Assembly (NCBI RefSeq): GCF_041549525.1
Contig: NZ_CP157456.1
Location: 3,038,001-3,102,000 of the forward strand
DNA: 64,000 bases
Reading direction: 5' to 3'
DNA from: Paenarthrobacter aurescens
Lineage (GTDB): Bacteria > Actinomycetota > Actinomycetes > Actinomycetales > Micrococcaceae
Shown here: one piece after another, positions 1 through 7,426 of the stretch
Numbering within the stretch: position 1 is the first letter of the stretch
Layout of the letters: the number at the start of each line of letters is the position of its first letter
Translations under genes and position numbers: made by a program
The notes under the pieces: generated by a model
What the model was told of the DNA's origin: nothing
Seen by the model: only the letters and a program-made list of their open reading frames with translations
Database searches by the model: none

Positions 1-280
1 CGGCAATCACCACAATGTGGGCATCGCGGACTTCAGGGTAGATTTCCGGCCATTCGTCGGTCTTCCAGCCGTGCTCGCGCATGTCCGGGTAAACACCAGA
101 GGCAATGTCATGGTCGACGGTCCGGATGAGCCGGGTGGAGACGCCCTGCTTCTCCATGATGTCCCGGCTGATCCTGATGAGGCCATCGGTGTTGCTCAGC
201 TGCGGCGAAGGTTTCAGCGTCCCATTGAAGAAGACAGCCTTGAGGCCCTCATAGCCTTCCGGTTTGAGGTGTGTGTTCAC
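1..280 (-). CDS. Flavodoxin-fold NADPH-dependent FMN reductase family protein (3' end cut off)
   Basis: The gene runs off the left edge, so only the first 93 residues are present. The GTG start at 280 is chosen because AAGGAG lies 6 nt upstream. The N-terminus carries FFNGTLKPSPQLSNT, the phosphate-binding loop typical of NADPH-dependent FMN reductases, followed by a second beta-alpha unit ending in HIVVIA at the cut. Such enzymes use NAD(P)H to reduce flavin or quinones in the cytoplasm. The physiological substrate cannot be told. It is followed upstream on the same strand by the nitrobindin-like gene, with a 49-nt gap. Confidence 0.7.
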   Translation of the reverse strand, partial: MNTHLKPEGYEGLKAVFFNGTLKPSPQLSNTDGLIRISRDIMEKQGVSTRLIRTVDHDIASGVYPDMREHGWKTDEWPEIYPEVRDAHIVVIA

Positions 281-329
281 TTTCGGCTCCTTCTGCTGGC
301 GGGCGTGGAACGTGCAGTGAGACCCCGGC

Positions 330-929
330 TCAGGAGACCTTGTGGAGGAAAGCCGAAGCGTGCGCCTCCAGGGCTTTGCCGCTGGCAGCGACGTCCCAAC
401 GCCACAGGAGGTTGCCGTCCACCAGGCCAAAGATCCGCGTAGCTGCCGTGTACTCCTTGGAGTGGCTTCCACGCATCACCATGTCGGTACTCAGCTGGAT
501 CTGGGGTCCCTTGATTTGGCCGTAGTAGAGCTCTGTAATTCCACCAGGGTGGGAAATCGATACCGAGATATCGAACCCGCCCTCCTTGTTACGCCGCTCC
601 TCGACCTCGTCAGCCGTCTTCAGGACCGGGACAATGTCAGCGGGAATCAGGCCGGGGCCGCCATCGCCCTCTTCCAGCTTTCGCTCCAAGGCCCAGAACC
701 CGGTCTCAACGGTCAGGGGCCGCAACTTCTCGCCGGCGTCATCACTGATCCACGTCTCGGCTCTGTACTGCAAGTACGGCAGACCGTTGTGGGTGAAGGA
801 GACATGCTGGACGAAATGCTCCGAGTCCTCGTCTCCGCTGCCGAGCCGGCCGCGTCCTTCCCACTCACCAATGAGCCAGGAAAGAGGAACGAGTTCAGGC
901 GTCAGATCTGTAGGGATCTCAATAGGCAC
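330..929 (-). CDS. FABP-family / nitrobindin-like heme-binding beta-barrel protein
   Basis: The 199-residue product has the GEWEGRG motif at residues 21-27 that marks the THAP4/DUF1794 (nitrobindin) beta-barrel family, and the conserved C-terminal LEAHASAF segment with His190 and His196. Family members are ten-stranded barrels that bind ferric heme and can isomerise peroxynitrite; some are annotated only as FABP family. It is a soluble cytoplasmic protein of about the family's usual length. The GTG start at 929 is supported by AGAGGTAA upstream. Function by homology only; ligand not visible in sequence. Confidence 0.75.
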   Translation of the reverse strand: MPIEIPTDLTPELVPLSWLIGEWEGRGRLGSGDEDSEHFVQHVSFTHNGLPYLQYRAETWISDDAGEKLRPLTVETGFWALERKLEEGDGGPGLIPADIVPVLKTADEVEERRNKEGGFDISVSISHPGGITELYYGQIKGPQIQLSTDMVMRGSHSKEYTAATRIFGLVDGNLLWRWDVAASGKALEAHASAFLHKVS

Positions 930-965
930 AACGATTACCTCTGTTGGGCTGCAGGGGCAGAAGGT

Positions 966-1079
966 TTACTTCTGGCCCTTGAAAAGGCGGTAGACAACAA
1001 AACCCGCAAACCACGCCATGGCTACGCTGGCCAGGCCCAGGAGAACGAGGAAGAAGATTTCAAATGCGAGAACAGACAT
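966..1079 (-). CDS. 37-residue single-pass membrane peptide
   Basis: A short ORF reads MSVLAFEIFF, then a continuous hydrophobic stretch (about residues 3-31), and ends YRLFKGQK before TAA. One transmembrane helix with a positively charged C-terminus (positive-inside) is predicted. It would be dismissed as noise except that a TAGGAT box sits exactly 6 nt upstream of the ATG, the same geometry as other leaderless starts in this window. It lies 36 nt before the start of the nitrobindin-like gene on the same strand. I do not recognise a named family; function unknown. Confidence 0.6.
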   Translation of the reverse strand: MSVLAFEIFFLVLLGLASVAMAWFAGFVVYRLFKGQK

Positions 1080-1085
1080 GATGCA

Positions 1086-1091
1086 ATCCTA
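1086..1091 (-). promoter_or_regulatory. -10 box of leaderless start (TAGGAT-N6-ATG)
   Basis: TAGGAT on the minus strand ends 6 nt before the ATG at 1079 of the 37-residue peptide gene, and no Shine-Dalgarno lies between. Transcription would begin at or next to the A of the start codon. Confidence 0.55.
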
Positions 1092-1095
1092 ACCG

Positions 1096-1830
1096 TTAGT
1101 AGATGAGTAGTTTGTCTATGAAGTAAGCCATGGCCCCCACAGCCCAAACGGGTGCCACACCCATTCCGACCGCTGCCGGGATGTTCAGCCGCCCCCGGCG
1201 GAGGGTAGTCATCCGGCGGAAGCACACCAGGACTGATCCCACCACAACGCCCACCAAGGCTGCGGGAAGAACGGCGATGTCCGAGAAAACCAGCCCTGCC
1301 AGGGGGCCCATGAGTCCGGCCGTCACCACTCCGAGCGGAGCCACTATGCGGTCTGGCCAGCGAATGATCCCCACCAACAGCGCGGCTGCCGCACTAAGGC
1401 CGGCAACGAGGACCATTTCCTTGACGCCATTGAACCGCGCACTGGCGATCCACCCCGCGCCCAGGCAGTTCAGCAACACTCCGGCAGAGCAGCCAAGGGT
1501 TGACTCCAGGCGCTGCGCCTGCCCTGTGCCCCTGATCAGCTGGACCACGAACACGGCCATCACGCCCAGCGCCACAAAAGCCGGGGTGCCGTCAAGGAAC
1601 CCAGGCGCCGGCATGTAGGCAGCAGCAACAGCCGAGCCCGCACCGGCAAGTCCAATAACCGCGGCCAACGTTTTCTTCGCCGGAACTGCCAGGAAGTGCG
1701 GCCAGCCGATCCCCACCGCCGCGGATGCCGCGATGCCTGCACCCACCATGGCCTCCCGGGAAACGAAGGTGCTGGCCACGATGGCTGCGAGCGCCACGAG
1801 TCCAAATACCCCGATGCTCCAAGACTTCAC
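1096..1830 (-). CDS. Multi-pass integral membrane protein, unknown function
   Basis: The 244-residue protein is almost entirely hydrophobic, with about seven or eight candidate transmembrane helices (for example residues 5-22, 28-42, 54-72, 84-100, 135-155, 165-200 and 220-242) separated by short loops; the loop [10 protein letters not shown] near residues 205-214 is the only strongly basic one. No transporter signature or catalytic motif was recognised. The GTG start at 1830 is the track start; the next codon is Lys. It ends 17 nt before the start of the 37-residue membrane peptide gene, so the two may be linked. The 3' end is not followed by an obvious terminator. Confidence 0.6.
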   Translation of the reverse strand: MKSWSIGVFGLVALAAIVASTFVSREAMVGAGIAASAAVGIGWPHFLAVPAKKTLAAVIGLAGAGSAVAAAYMPAPGFLDGTPAFVALGVMAVFVVQLIRGTGQAQRLESTLGCSAGVLLNCLGAGWIASARFNGVKEMVLVAGLSAAAALLVGIIRWPDRIVAPLGVVTAGLMGPLAGLVFSDIAVLPAALVGVVVGSVLVCFRRMTTLRRGRLNIPAAVGMGVAPVWAVGAMAYFIDKLLIY

Positions 1831-1954
1831 TGTGTGCCGACCTCAATCCGATGTGCCTTACGACCTCTCGACAATCCTGCCTTAACCCGGCCCAATATGT
1901 CGTAATTCCTGCTCTGGCCCGTCACGAATCCATGTGTCCCAAGGCACTGATGGG

Positions 1955-2090
1955 TATACTCAGACTTCAACAGCGCACTGCGTTTGCTGCGATCCCGTTA
2001 CAACGGGGACGGCCGGCCATGCGTTGTGACCGACCGGTGAGACTCCGGTTTCGACGCCCGATGATGCGCGTACAGCCCATTGGAGGAACT
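1955..2090 (+). promoter_or_regulatory. Promoter -10 (TATACT) and structured 5' leader of glnR
   Basis: TATACT at 1955-1960 is the best -10 match before glnR; the -35 is weak. A start near 1967 would give a leader of about 124 nt holding two compact hairpins: CCCGTT/AACGGG at 1994-2007 and ACCGG-TGAGACT-CCGGT at 2033-2049. A ribosome site TGGAGGAAC (2081-2089) precedes the ATG. The leader matches no riboswitch family that I can recognise. Confidence 0.4.
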
Positions 2091-2789
2091 ATGTCGCACA
2101 TCCTGCTCCTAACGAACAGCACCGGCTCTTCGGTGGACATTTTGCCTGCCTTGGAGTTGCTGAACCACCGCGTGCACATCCTCCCGGCAGAACCCACCGC
2201 ATTACTGGAAACAGACCCCACGGACATCGTCTTCCTGGATGCCCGCAAGGATCTGGTGGGCGCCCGCTCACTGACCCAGTTGCTGAAGGCCACGGGCCTT
2301 AGCGCACCGCTCATGCTGATTCTTACTGAGGGCGGCATGGCAGCCGTCTCATCAGCGTGGGCCGTCGATGACATCGTGCTGGACTCTGCAGGTCCCGCGG
2401 AGGTCGAAGCCCGCATCAGGCTGGCCATGGCGCGCGCTGTACCCGGCGAAGAGGAAACCCAGACCGAAATCCGGGCGGCCGGCGTCGTGATTGACGAGGC
2501 AAGCTACACCGCCCGTGTCAGCGGCCAGCCCCTCAACCTGACGTTCAAGGAGTTCGAACTCCTGAAGTACCTGGCACAGCACCCGGGCCGGGTGTTCACC
2601 CGCCAGCAGTTGCTGACCGAGGTGTGGGGCTATGACTACTACGGAGGAACGCGGACCGTGGACGTCCACATCCGGCGGCTCCGTGCCAAGCTCGGCGTCG
2701 ATCACGAGAACCTGATCAGCACGGTCCGAAACGTTGGCTACCGGCTGACCTTGGTGCGCCTTACGGACGAGGAGTTGTCCGAAGCCTGA
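2091..2789 (+). CDS. glnR: GlnR-type global nitrogen response regulator (OmpR family)
   Basis: The 232-residue protein has an N-terminal receiver-like domain (about 1-115) and a C-terminal winged helix (about 130-222) with the highly conserved [18 protein letters not shown] and [14 protein letters not shown]. The receiver is atypical: it begins HILLLTNS without the usual acidic pair, although an Asp remains at position 50, as in GlnR proteins that act as phosphorylation-independent dimers. GlnR controls ammonium and nitrate assimilation genes in actinobacteria. The neighbour on the plus strand is mshD, the same order as in mycobacteria. The start at 2091 follows TGGAGGAAC; the frame stays open upstream to 1725, but this is a GC effect. 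Confidence 0.85.
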   Translation: MSHILLLTNSTGSSVDILPALELLNHRVHILPAEPTALLETDPTDIVFLDARKDLVGARSLTQLLKATGLSAPLMLILTEGGMAAVSSAWAVDDIVLDSAGPAEVEARIRLAMARAVPGEEETQTEIRAAGVVIDEASYTARVSGQPLNLTFKEFELLKYLAQHPGRVFTRQQLLTEVWGYDYYGGTRTVDVHIRRLRAKLGVDHENLISTVRNVGYRLTLVRLTDEELSEA

Positions 2790-2850
2790 ACCTGCCTGCA
2801 GGGCAAGCCGGGGCAAAAACCCCAAGCAGAACAAAAAACCCAGGCAGAAC

Positions 2851-2888
2851 AAAGAAGGCCAGGATCCACACGGATCCTGGCCTTCTTT
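2851..2888 (+). terminator. Strong Rho-independent terminator after glnR
   Basis: A perfect 17-bp stem (AAAGAAGGCCAGGATCC with its complement) closes a 4-nt ACAC loop, followed by TTTGCTTCTT. It ends the glnR transcript 60 nt after the stop codon; the A-rich 5' side makes it usable from the other strand as well. Confidence 0.9.
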
Positions 2889-2894
2889 GCTTCT

Positions 2895-2922
2895 TGGTGG
2901 AGGACATACGGGTCGAACGTAT
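2895..2922 (-). other. tRNA 3'-half-like remnant (T-arm, acceptor strand and CCA)
   Basis: Read on the minus strand, ATACG-TTCGACC-CGTAT forms a perfect 5-bp T-stem with a 7-nt loop starting TTCGA, followed by a 7-nt GTCCTCC acceptor strand, a discriminator A and CCA. No matching GGAGGAC strand, D-arm or anticodon arm is found upstream. It may be a relic of an integration site in a tRNA gene or a chance look-alike. Confidence 0.3.
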
Positions 2923-3046
2923 CGAGGCCACCCCACTGGTGGATCCCCCCTGCGCTGACTTACGGACAAACCGCAAAGCCGAACGAGATAACGAGACTAC
3001 CTGCGATTTCCGGGGATTACAAATCACGCCGCTTGCACCGGACGTA

Positions 3047-3052
3047 TAGCCT
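3047..3052 (+). promoter_or_regulatory. -10 box of leaderless mshD start (TAGCCT-N6-ATG)
   Basis: TAGCCT ends 6 nt before the mshD ATG at 3059. There is no purine-rich ribosome site upstream, so translation most likely starts at the mRNA 5' end. Confidence 0.55.
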
Positions 3053-3058
3053 TGCATC

Positions 3059-4030
3059 ATGAGTCACGCGCACCCGGAAAACTGGCCCGTACTGATCATC
3101 GAGGGCGCCTTGGACGCCGAGCTCCTCAGGGACGTCAAGGCACTGGCCGCTGCCGCCGGGGAGTCGGACGGGAATCCCCCGTTCTCCGAGCAGACCTTGG
3201 TCATGCTGCGCGGCGTTGACGCCGGGGACCACTCTCTTTTGTCCTTCATCCTGTATGCCCCGGATGAAGATTCCGATCCGGCCACCGCAGAAGACCTGGC
3301 GGGCGTCGCCGTCGTCGTCGGAAGTGAGGACGGAAGCGGCGTTCTGGAGCTGGCGGTCCATCCCGCCTACCGCAACCAGGGCGTAGCCGGAAGGCTGCTG
3401 GACGCGCTGCAGGGCAAGCGGGGCCTGAACGGACTCAGTGCTTGGTCGCACGGCAACCACGAGGCCGCCGCGGAGCTCGCCACGCGGTTCGGTTATGGGC
3501 CGGTGCGTGAACTGTGGAAGATGCGGCTGATGTCTTCAACCGCGGAACTGCCCGACGCCGGACTTCCGGACGGTGTTTCGCTCCGCGCGTTCGTGCCGGG
3601 CCAGGATGAGCAAGCATGGCTGTCAGCCAATAGGGCCGCTTTTTCCCACCACCCGGAACAGGGTTCCATGACGCTGGCGGACCTTGAGGCCCGTAAGGCT
3701 GAAGATTGGTTCGATCCCGAAGGCTTCCTGTTGGCTGTGGGTGCCGAAGGTGAACTCCTGGGATTCCACTGGACCAAGGTTCACCCGCAGCAAGGCCCGC
3801 ACCCGGCGATCGGTGAGGTGTACGTAGTGGGCGTCACGCCCGAGGCGCAGGGCTTGGGGCTGGGCAAGGCACTCACCGTGGCAGGCATCAAGCACCTCCA
3901 GGGCCAAGGCCTGCATGCTGTGATGCTCTACGTGGATGCGGACAATGAGGCTGCAGTAGCTCTATATCAGAAGCTCGGATTTGTCCGCTGGGACACCGAT
4001 GTCATGTATGGGTCTTTAACCAAAAATTAA
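3059..4030 (+). CDS. mshD: Mycothiol synthase (acetyl-CoA:Cys-GlcN-Ins acetyltransferase)
   Basis: The 323-residue protein is two GNAT acetyltransferase domains in tandem, the layout of MshD. The N-terminal domain shows LAVHPAYRNQGVAGRLLDAL (about residues 98-117); the C-terminal one shows VYVVGVTPEAQGLGLGKALT (about 252-271), the acetyl-CoA loop, and ends YVDADNEAAVALYQKLGF. MshD adds acetate to the cysteine of Cys-GlcN-Ins in the last step of mycothiol synthesis in the cytosol. Mycothiol is the low-molecular thiol of actinobacteria, which fits the organism. The gene appears leaderless and sits downstream of glnR, separated by a strong terminator. Confidence 0.9.
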   Translation: MSHAHPENWPVLIIEGALDAELLRDVKALAAAAGESDGNPPFSEQTLVMLRGVDAGDHSLLSFILYAPDEDSDPATAEDLAGVAVVVGSEDGSGVLELAVHPAYRNQGVAGRLLDALQGKRGLNGLSAWSHGNHEAAAELATRFGYGPVRELWKMRLMSSTAELPDAGLPDGVSLRAFVPGQDEQAWLSANRAAFSHHPEQGSMTLADLEARKAEDWFDPEGFLLAVGAEGELLGFHWTKVHPQQGPHPAIGEVYVVGVTPEAQGLGLGKALTVAGIKHLQGQGLHAVMLYVDADNEAAVALYQKLGFVRWDTDVMYGSLTKN

Positions 4031-4066
4031 CCTGACGGGATCACTTGCCCGAAAGCACGTGACATC

Positions 4067-4096
4067 TTGGATTCGAGCGCCGTAATTGCTTGTAAT
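4067..4096 (+). promoter_or_regulatory. Candidate promoter of ppk1
   Basis: TTGGAT (4067-4072) and TGTAAT (4091-4096) are spaced by 18 nt, giving a start near 4103 and a leader of about 30 nt. The ribosome site TTAGGAGAA precedes the ATG at 4134. No Pho box could be made out with confidence. Confidence 0.4.
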
Positions 4097-4133
4097 GTGG
4101 GAGGAAACCCCGTCCTGAGCTTAGGAGAACCCC

Positions 4134-6383
4134 ATGCAGCCGGACCCCGTCGGCACCGCCGGATCCACATCGAAGGGCGCAACACTGCCCCCACGCTTCG
4201 GATCATCGGAAGTGCCGGCCTCGCGAGCCACCCAGGACCGCATCGATATTCCGGAATTCGCCCCAAGCCTGGAGCCTGAAGGCGACATCTCGCCGGACCG
4301 GTTCCTGGACCGCGAACTGAGCTGGCTTGCGTTCAACTCCCGGGTGCTGGAACTGGCCGAGGATCCTGACCTTTTCCTGCTGGAGCGCGTCAACTTCCTG
4401 TCCATCTTCGCCTCCAACCTTGACGAGTTCTTCATGGTTCGGGTGGCTGGCCTCAAACGGCGAATCGCCACAGGGCTCGCCGTCCCCTCCCCTGCGGGCC
4501 TGAGCCCCATTGAGGTGCTGGAACAGATCAGCGAAGAGGCCCACAAGCTGCAGGAACGGCACGCACGGGTGTTCGCTGAGCAGATCCGTCCCGCCCTGGC
4601 CTACGAGCACATCCACATCATGCATTGGCATGAACTGGATGAGGATGCCCGCCACCGGATCAGCATCATGTTCCAGGAGAAGGTTTTCCCCATCCTGACG
4701 CCGCTGGCTGTGGACCCGGCGCACCCCTTCCCCTACATTTCAGGCCTGTCCCTGAACCTCGCGGTGATCGTCAGCAATCCGATCAGCGACAAGGAACTCT
4801 TCGCCCGTGTGAAGGTGCCGGACCAGCTGCCCCGCCTCATCTCCGTGGACGGACCGCGTGCGGGCGCCATCCCGGGCCGGGTGGCCAGGTTCATCGCCTT
4901 GGAAGAAGTCATTGCTGTCCACTTGGACAAGCTGTTCCCGGGCATGGAAGTCCTGGAGCACCACACCTTCCGCGTCACCCGCAACGAGGACCTGGAAGTG
5001 GAAGAGGACGACGCCGAGAACCTCCTTCAGGCCCTGGAGAAGGAACTCCTGCGGCGCCGTTTTGGCCCGCCGGTCCGCCTTGAAGTGACCACGGACATCA
5101 ACCCCAACATCAAGGCATTGCTGATCCGCGAGCTTGGTGTTGAAGAGTCCGAGGTCTACTCCGTCCCTGCACCGTTGGATCTGCGTGGCTTGTCCGCAAT
5201 CAGCGGCATCGACCGGGCGGACCTCCATTACCCCAAGCACGTGCCGCACACCTCGCGCTACCTCAACGAGTCTGAAACGTCCAAGGCGGCGAACGTCTTC
5301 GCGGCCATGCGCCGCCGTGACATCCTCCTTCACCACCCGTATGACTCCTTCTCCACCTCTGTTCAGGCCTTCCTGGAGCAGGCCGCAGCAGATCCCAAAG
5401 TGCAGGCCATCAAGCAGACCCTGTACCGGACGTCCGGCGACTCGCCCATTGTTGATGCCCTGATTGACGCTGCAGAGGCAGGCAAGCAGGTCCTGGCACT
5501 TGTGGAGATCAAGGCCCGTTTTGACGAGCAGGCCAACATTTCCTGGGCGCGGAAGCTTGAGCAGGCCGGTGTCCACGTGGTGTACGGCATTGTTGGCCTG
5601 AAAACCCACTGCAAGTTGTCCCTGGTGGTTCGCCAGGAAGTGGACGGCCTGCGCCGCTACTGCCACATCGGTACGGGTAACTACCATCCGCGCACCGCAC
5701 GCTATTACGAGGACCTCGGTTTGCTGACCGCCAACGAGCAAGTGGGCGAGGACCTCTCCAAATTGTTCAACCAGCTCTCCGGCTACGCCCCCAAGTCAAC
5801 GTTCAAGAGGTTGCTCGTGGCGCCCCGCTCGGTGCGCGCCGGTTTGGTGGACAGGATCGAAGCCGAAATCCGGAACGCCCGGGCCGGGGCTCCCGGATTG
5901 GTGCAGATCAAGGTCAATTCCATGGTTGACGAAGCCATCATTGACGCCCTGTACCGCGCCTCGCAGGCGGGTGTGAAGGTGGATGTGGTGGTCCGCGGCA
6001 TCTGCTCGCTGCGCCCGGGAGTTCCGGGTCTTAGCGAGAACATCACGGTCCGGTCCGTGCTGGGCCGGTTCCTTGAGCACTCGCGCGTCTTTGCCTTTGG
6101 CAACGGTGGCGAACCCGTGGTGTACATCGGCTCCGCTGACATGATGCATCGGAACCTGGATCGCCGGGTTGAAGCTTTGGTTCAGCTGGCCAGCAAGGAA
6201 GACACAGCTACGGTCATGGACCTGATGCGGCGCTACGTTGACGACGGAACAGCCAGCTGGCACTTGGACAACAGCGGACATTGGACCAGGCACCACTTGG
6301 ACGACGAGGGTAAGCCATTGCTGGACATGCAGTCCTGGCTCCTGGCTTCCCGCTCACGCCAGCGCGCTGCGGCCCGGCGGTAA
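4134..6383 (+). CDS. ppk1: Polyphosphate kinase 1
   Basis: The 749-residue protein contains the full PPK1 order: N-terminal helical domain starting [20 protein letters not shown] (about 54-73), head domain, and two phospholipase-D-like C-terminal domains. The catalytic histidines are visible as His492 in [12 protein letters not shown] and His649 in [25 protein letters not shown] follows at 511. The enzyme reversibly transfers the ATP gamma-phosphate onto long-chain polyphosphate and autophosphorylates on histidine. It has about 60 residues of poorly ordered N-terminal extension compared with E. coli PPK1. The next gene, the Nudix/phosphatase protein, starts 9 nt after the stop, an operon pairing also known in mycobacteria. 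Confidence 0.95.
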   Translation: MQPDPVGTAGSTSKGATLPPRFGSSEVPASRATQDRIDIPEFAPSLEPEGDISPDRFLDRELSWLAFNSRVLELAEDPDLFLLERVNFLSIFASNLDEFFMVRVAGLKRRIATGLAVPSPAGLSPIEVLEQISEEAHKLQERHARVFAEQIRPALAYEHIHIMHWHELDEDARHRISIMFQEKVFPILTPLAVDPAHPFPYISGLSLNLAVIVSNPISDKELFARVKVPDQLPRLISVDGPRAGAIPGRVARFIALEEVIAVHLDKLFPGMEVLEHHTFRVTRNEDLEVEEDDAENLLQALEKELLRRRFGPPVRLEVTTDINPNIKALLIRELGVEESEVYSVPAPLDLRGLSAISGIDRADLHYPKHVPHTSRYLNESETSKAANVFAAMRRRDILLHHPYDSFSTSVQAFLEQAAADPKVQAIKQTLYRTSGDSPIVDALIDAAEAGKQVLALVEIKARFDEQANISWARKLEQAGVHVVYGIVGLKTHCKLSLVVRQEVDGLRRYCHIGTGNYHPRTARYYEDLGLLTANEQVGEDLSKLFNQLSGYAPKSTFKRLLVAPRSVRAGLVDRIEAEIRNARAGAPGLVQIKVNSMVDEAIIDALYRASQAGVKVDVVVRGICSLRPGVPGLSENITVRSVLGRFLEHSRVFAFGNGGEPVVYIGSADMMHRNLDRRVEALVQLASKEDTATVMDLMRRYVDDGTASWHLDNSGHWTRHHLDDEGKPLLDMQSWLLASRSRQRAAARR

Positions 6384-6391
6384 GGACACAG

Positions 6392-7360
6392 TTGAACAGC
6401 GATACTCCCGTGGCGGATCAAACAGACCACCCCGGCGAGCCGGTGGCCGTAGTAGCCGCCGGCGCCATTCCATGGCGCGTCACCAAGGGCGCCCTTGAGG
6501 TCCTGCTGATCCATCGTCCCCGCTACGACGATTGGTCATGGCCCAAAGGAAAGCTCGACGCCGGGGAAACCGTTCCCGAGTGCGCGGCCCGTGAAGTGTG
6601 GGAAGAGATAGGCCTGCAGGCCCCGCTGGGCATACCTCTTCCGGCCATCCACTACCACGTCAGTGCCGGTTTGAAGGTGGTCAGGTACTGGGCAGTGAAG
6701 GTCAACGGGGCGCAGCTTCGTCCCGACGGCAAAGAAGTGGACAGCGTCATGTGGTGCAGTCCTGAGAGGGCAGCCAGCTTCCTGAGCAACCCAACGGATG
6801 CGGAGCCGCTGGAGTATCTGGCAAAAGCGCACGTCCGCGGTGAACTGGATACGTGGCCGCTGATACTGATCCGCCATGCCAAAGCGAAGCCGCGGTCCTC
6901 GTGGACCAAGGCCGAGGGCGATCGCCCTTTGGCCGCCACCGGCCAGAGGCAGGCAGTTGCTGTCCAGCGCCTGCTGGAGGTGTGGAAACCACAACGGGTT
7001 GTCACCAGCCCTTGGGCGCGTTGCGTTGCCACCATTGCCCCCTACGCAAAGGCCAGCGGAGCGAAAGTGAAGTTGGTGGAGGCGCTTACCGAGCACACCC
7101 ATCAGCGCTCACCCAAGAAGACTGCCGCCGCGGTTGAGGCATTGTTCGACAAGCAGTTGCCGATCGCGGTGTGCACGCATCGGCCGGCTTTGCCTACGGC
7201 GTTGAAGCAGCTGGGCCAGCACATGCCACAGGCACTGCGCGCGCAGCTCCCCTCAACGGATCCTTTCCTCACTCCCGGTGAAGTGATCGTGTGCCAGGTA
7301 GCGCGGGGATCCGAGCGGAAGATTGTGTCCGTGGAGCAGCTCAAGCCGTTCGACGACTGA
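6392..7360 (+). CDS. mutT1: MutT1-type two-domain Nudix hydrolase / histidine phosphatase
   Basis: The 322-residue protein joins an N-terminal Nudix domain (about 18-145) with an intact GX5EX7REUXEEXGU box at residues 53-75 and a C-terminal histidine-phosphatase domain (about 155-320) beginning LILIRHAKA, where Arg161-His162 is the phosphohistidine motif. This is the MutT1 layout, which clears 8-oxo-dGTP and diadenosine polyphosphates. A TTG start at 6392 is used because AAGGA overlaps the ppk1 stop just upstream. The tight spacing to ppk1 (9 nt) implies co-transcription and a shared theme of phosphate and nucleotide housekeeping. Confidence 0.85.
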   Translation: MNSDTPVADQTDHPGEPVAVVAAGAIPWRVTKGALEVLLIHRPRYDDWSWPKGKLDAGETVPECAAREVWEEIGLQAPLGIPLPAIHYHVSAGLKVVRYWAVKVNGAQLRPDGKEVDSVMWCSPERAASFLSNPTDAEPLEYLAKAHVRGELDTWPLILIRHAKAKPRSSWTKAEGDRPLAATGQRQAVAVQRLLEVWKPQRVVTSPWARCVATIAPYAKASGAKVKLVEALTEHTHQRSPKKTAAAVEALFDKQLPIAVCTHRPALPTALKQLGQHMPQALRAQLPSTDPFLTPGEVIVCQVARGSERKIVSVEQLKPFDD

Positions 7361-7370
7361 GACCAAACGT

Positions 7371-7421
7371 TTGACCCCCACATCTTTGTATCAGTAGATT
7401 GATACAAAAGATGTGGGGGTC
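7371..7421 (+). promoter_or_regulatory. Promoter overlapped by a large palindromic operator
   Basis: GACCCCCACATCTTTGTATCA (first arm, 7373-7393) and its near-perfect inverted copy (7400-7421, one extra A) flank a 6-nt centre. TTGACC (7371-7376) and TAGATT (7395-7400), 18 nt apart, make a good promoter whose -10 lies in the palindrome centre. The core TGTATCA-N6-TGATACA resembles operators of YtrA-type GntR repressors, and such a gene ends this operon. Confidence 0.65.
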
Positions 7422-7426
7422 TTGAC

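Noticed and set aside
1725..2090. N-terminal extension of the GlnR frame
   Set aside because: The frame is open but overlaps the opposite gene and the promoter/leader; the GlnR family starts at the [10 protein letters not shown] residue with a good ribosome site.
1967..2090. A known riboswitch (cobalamin, SAM, TPP or guanidine type) before glnR
   Set aside because: None of the consensus boxes could be placed; only two simple hairpins are visible.
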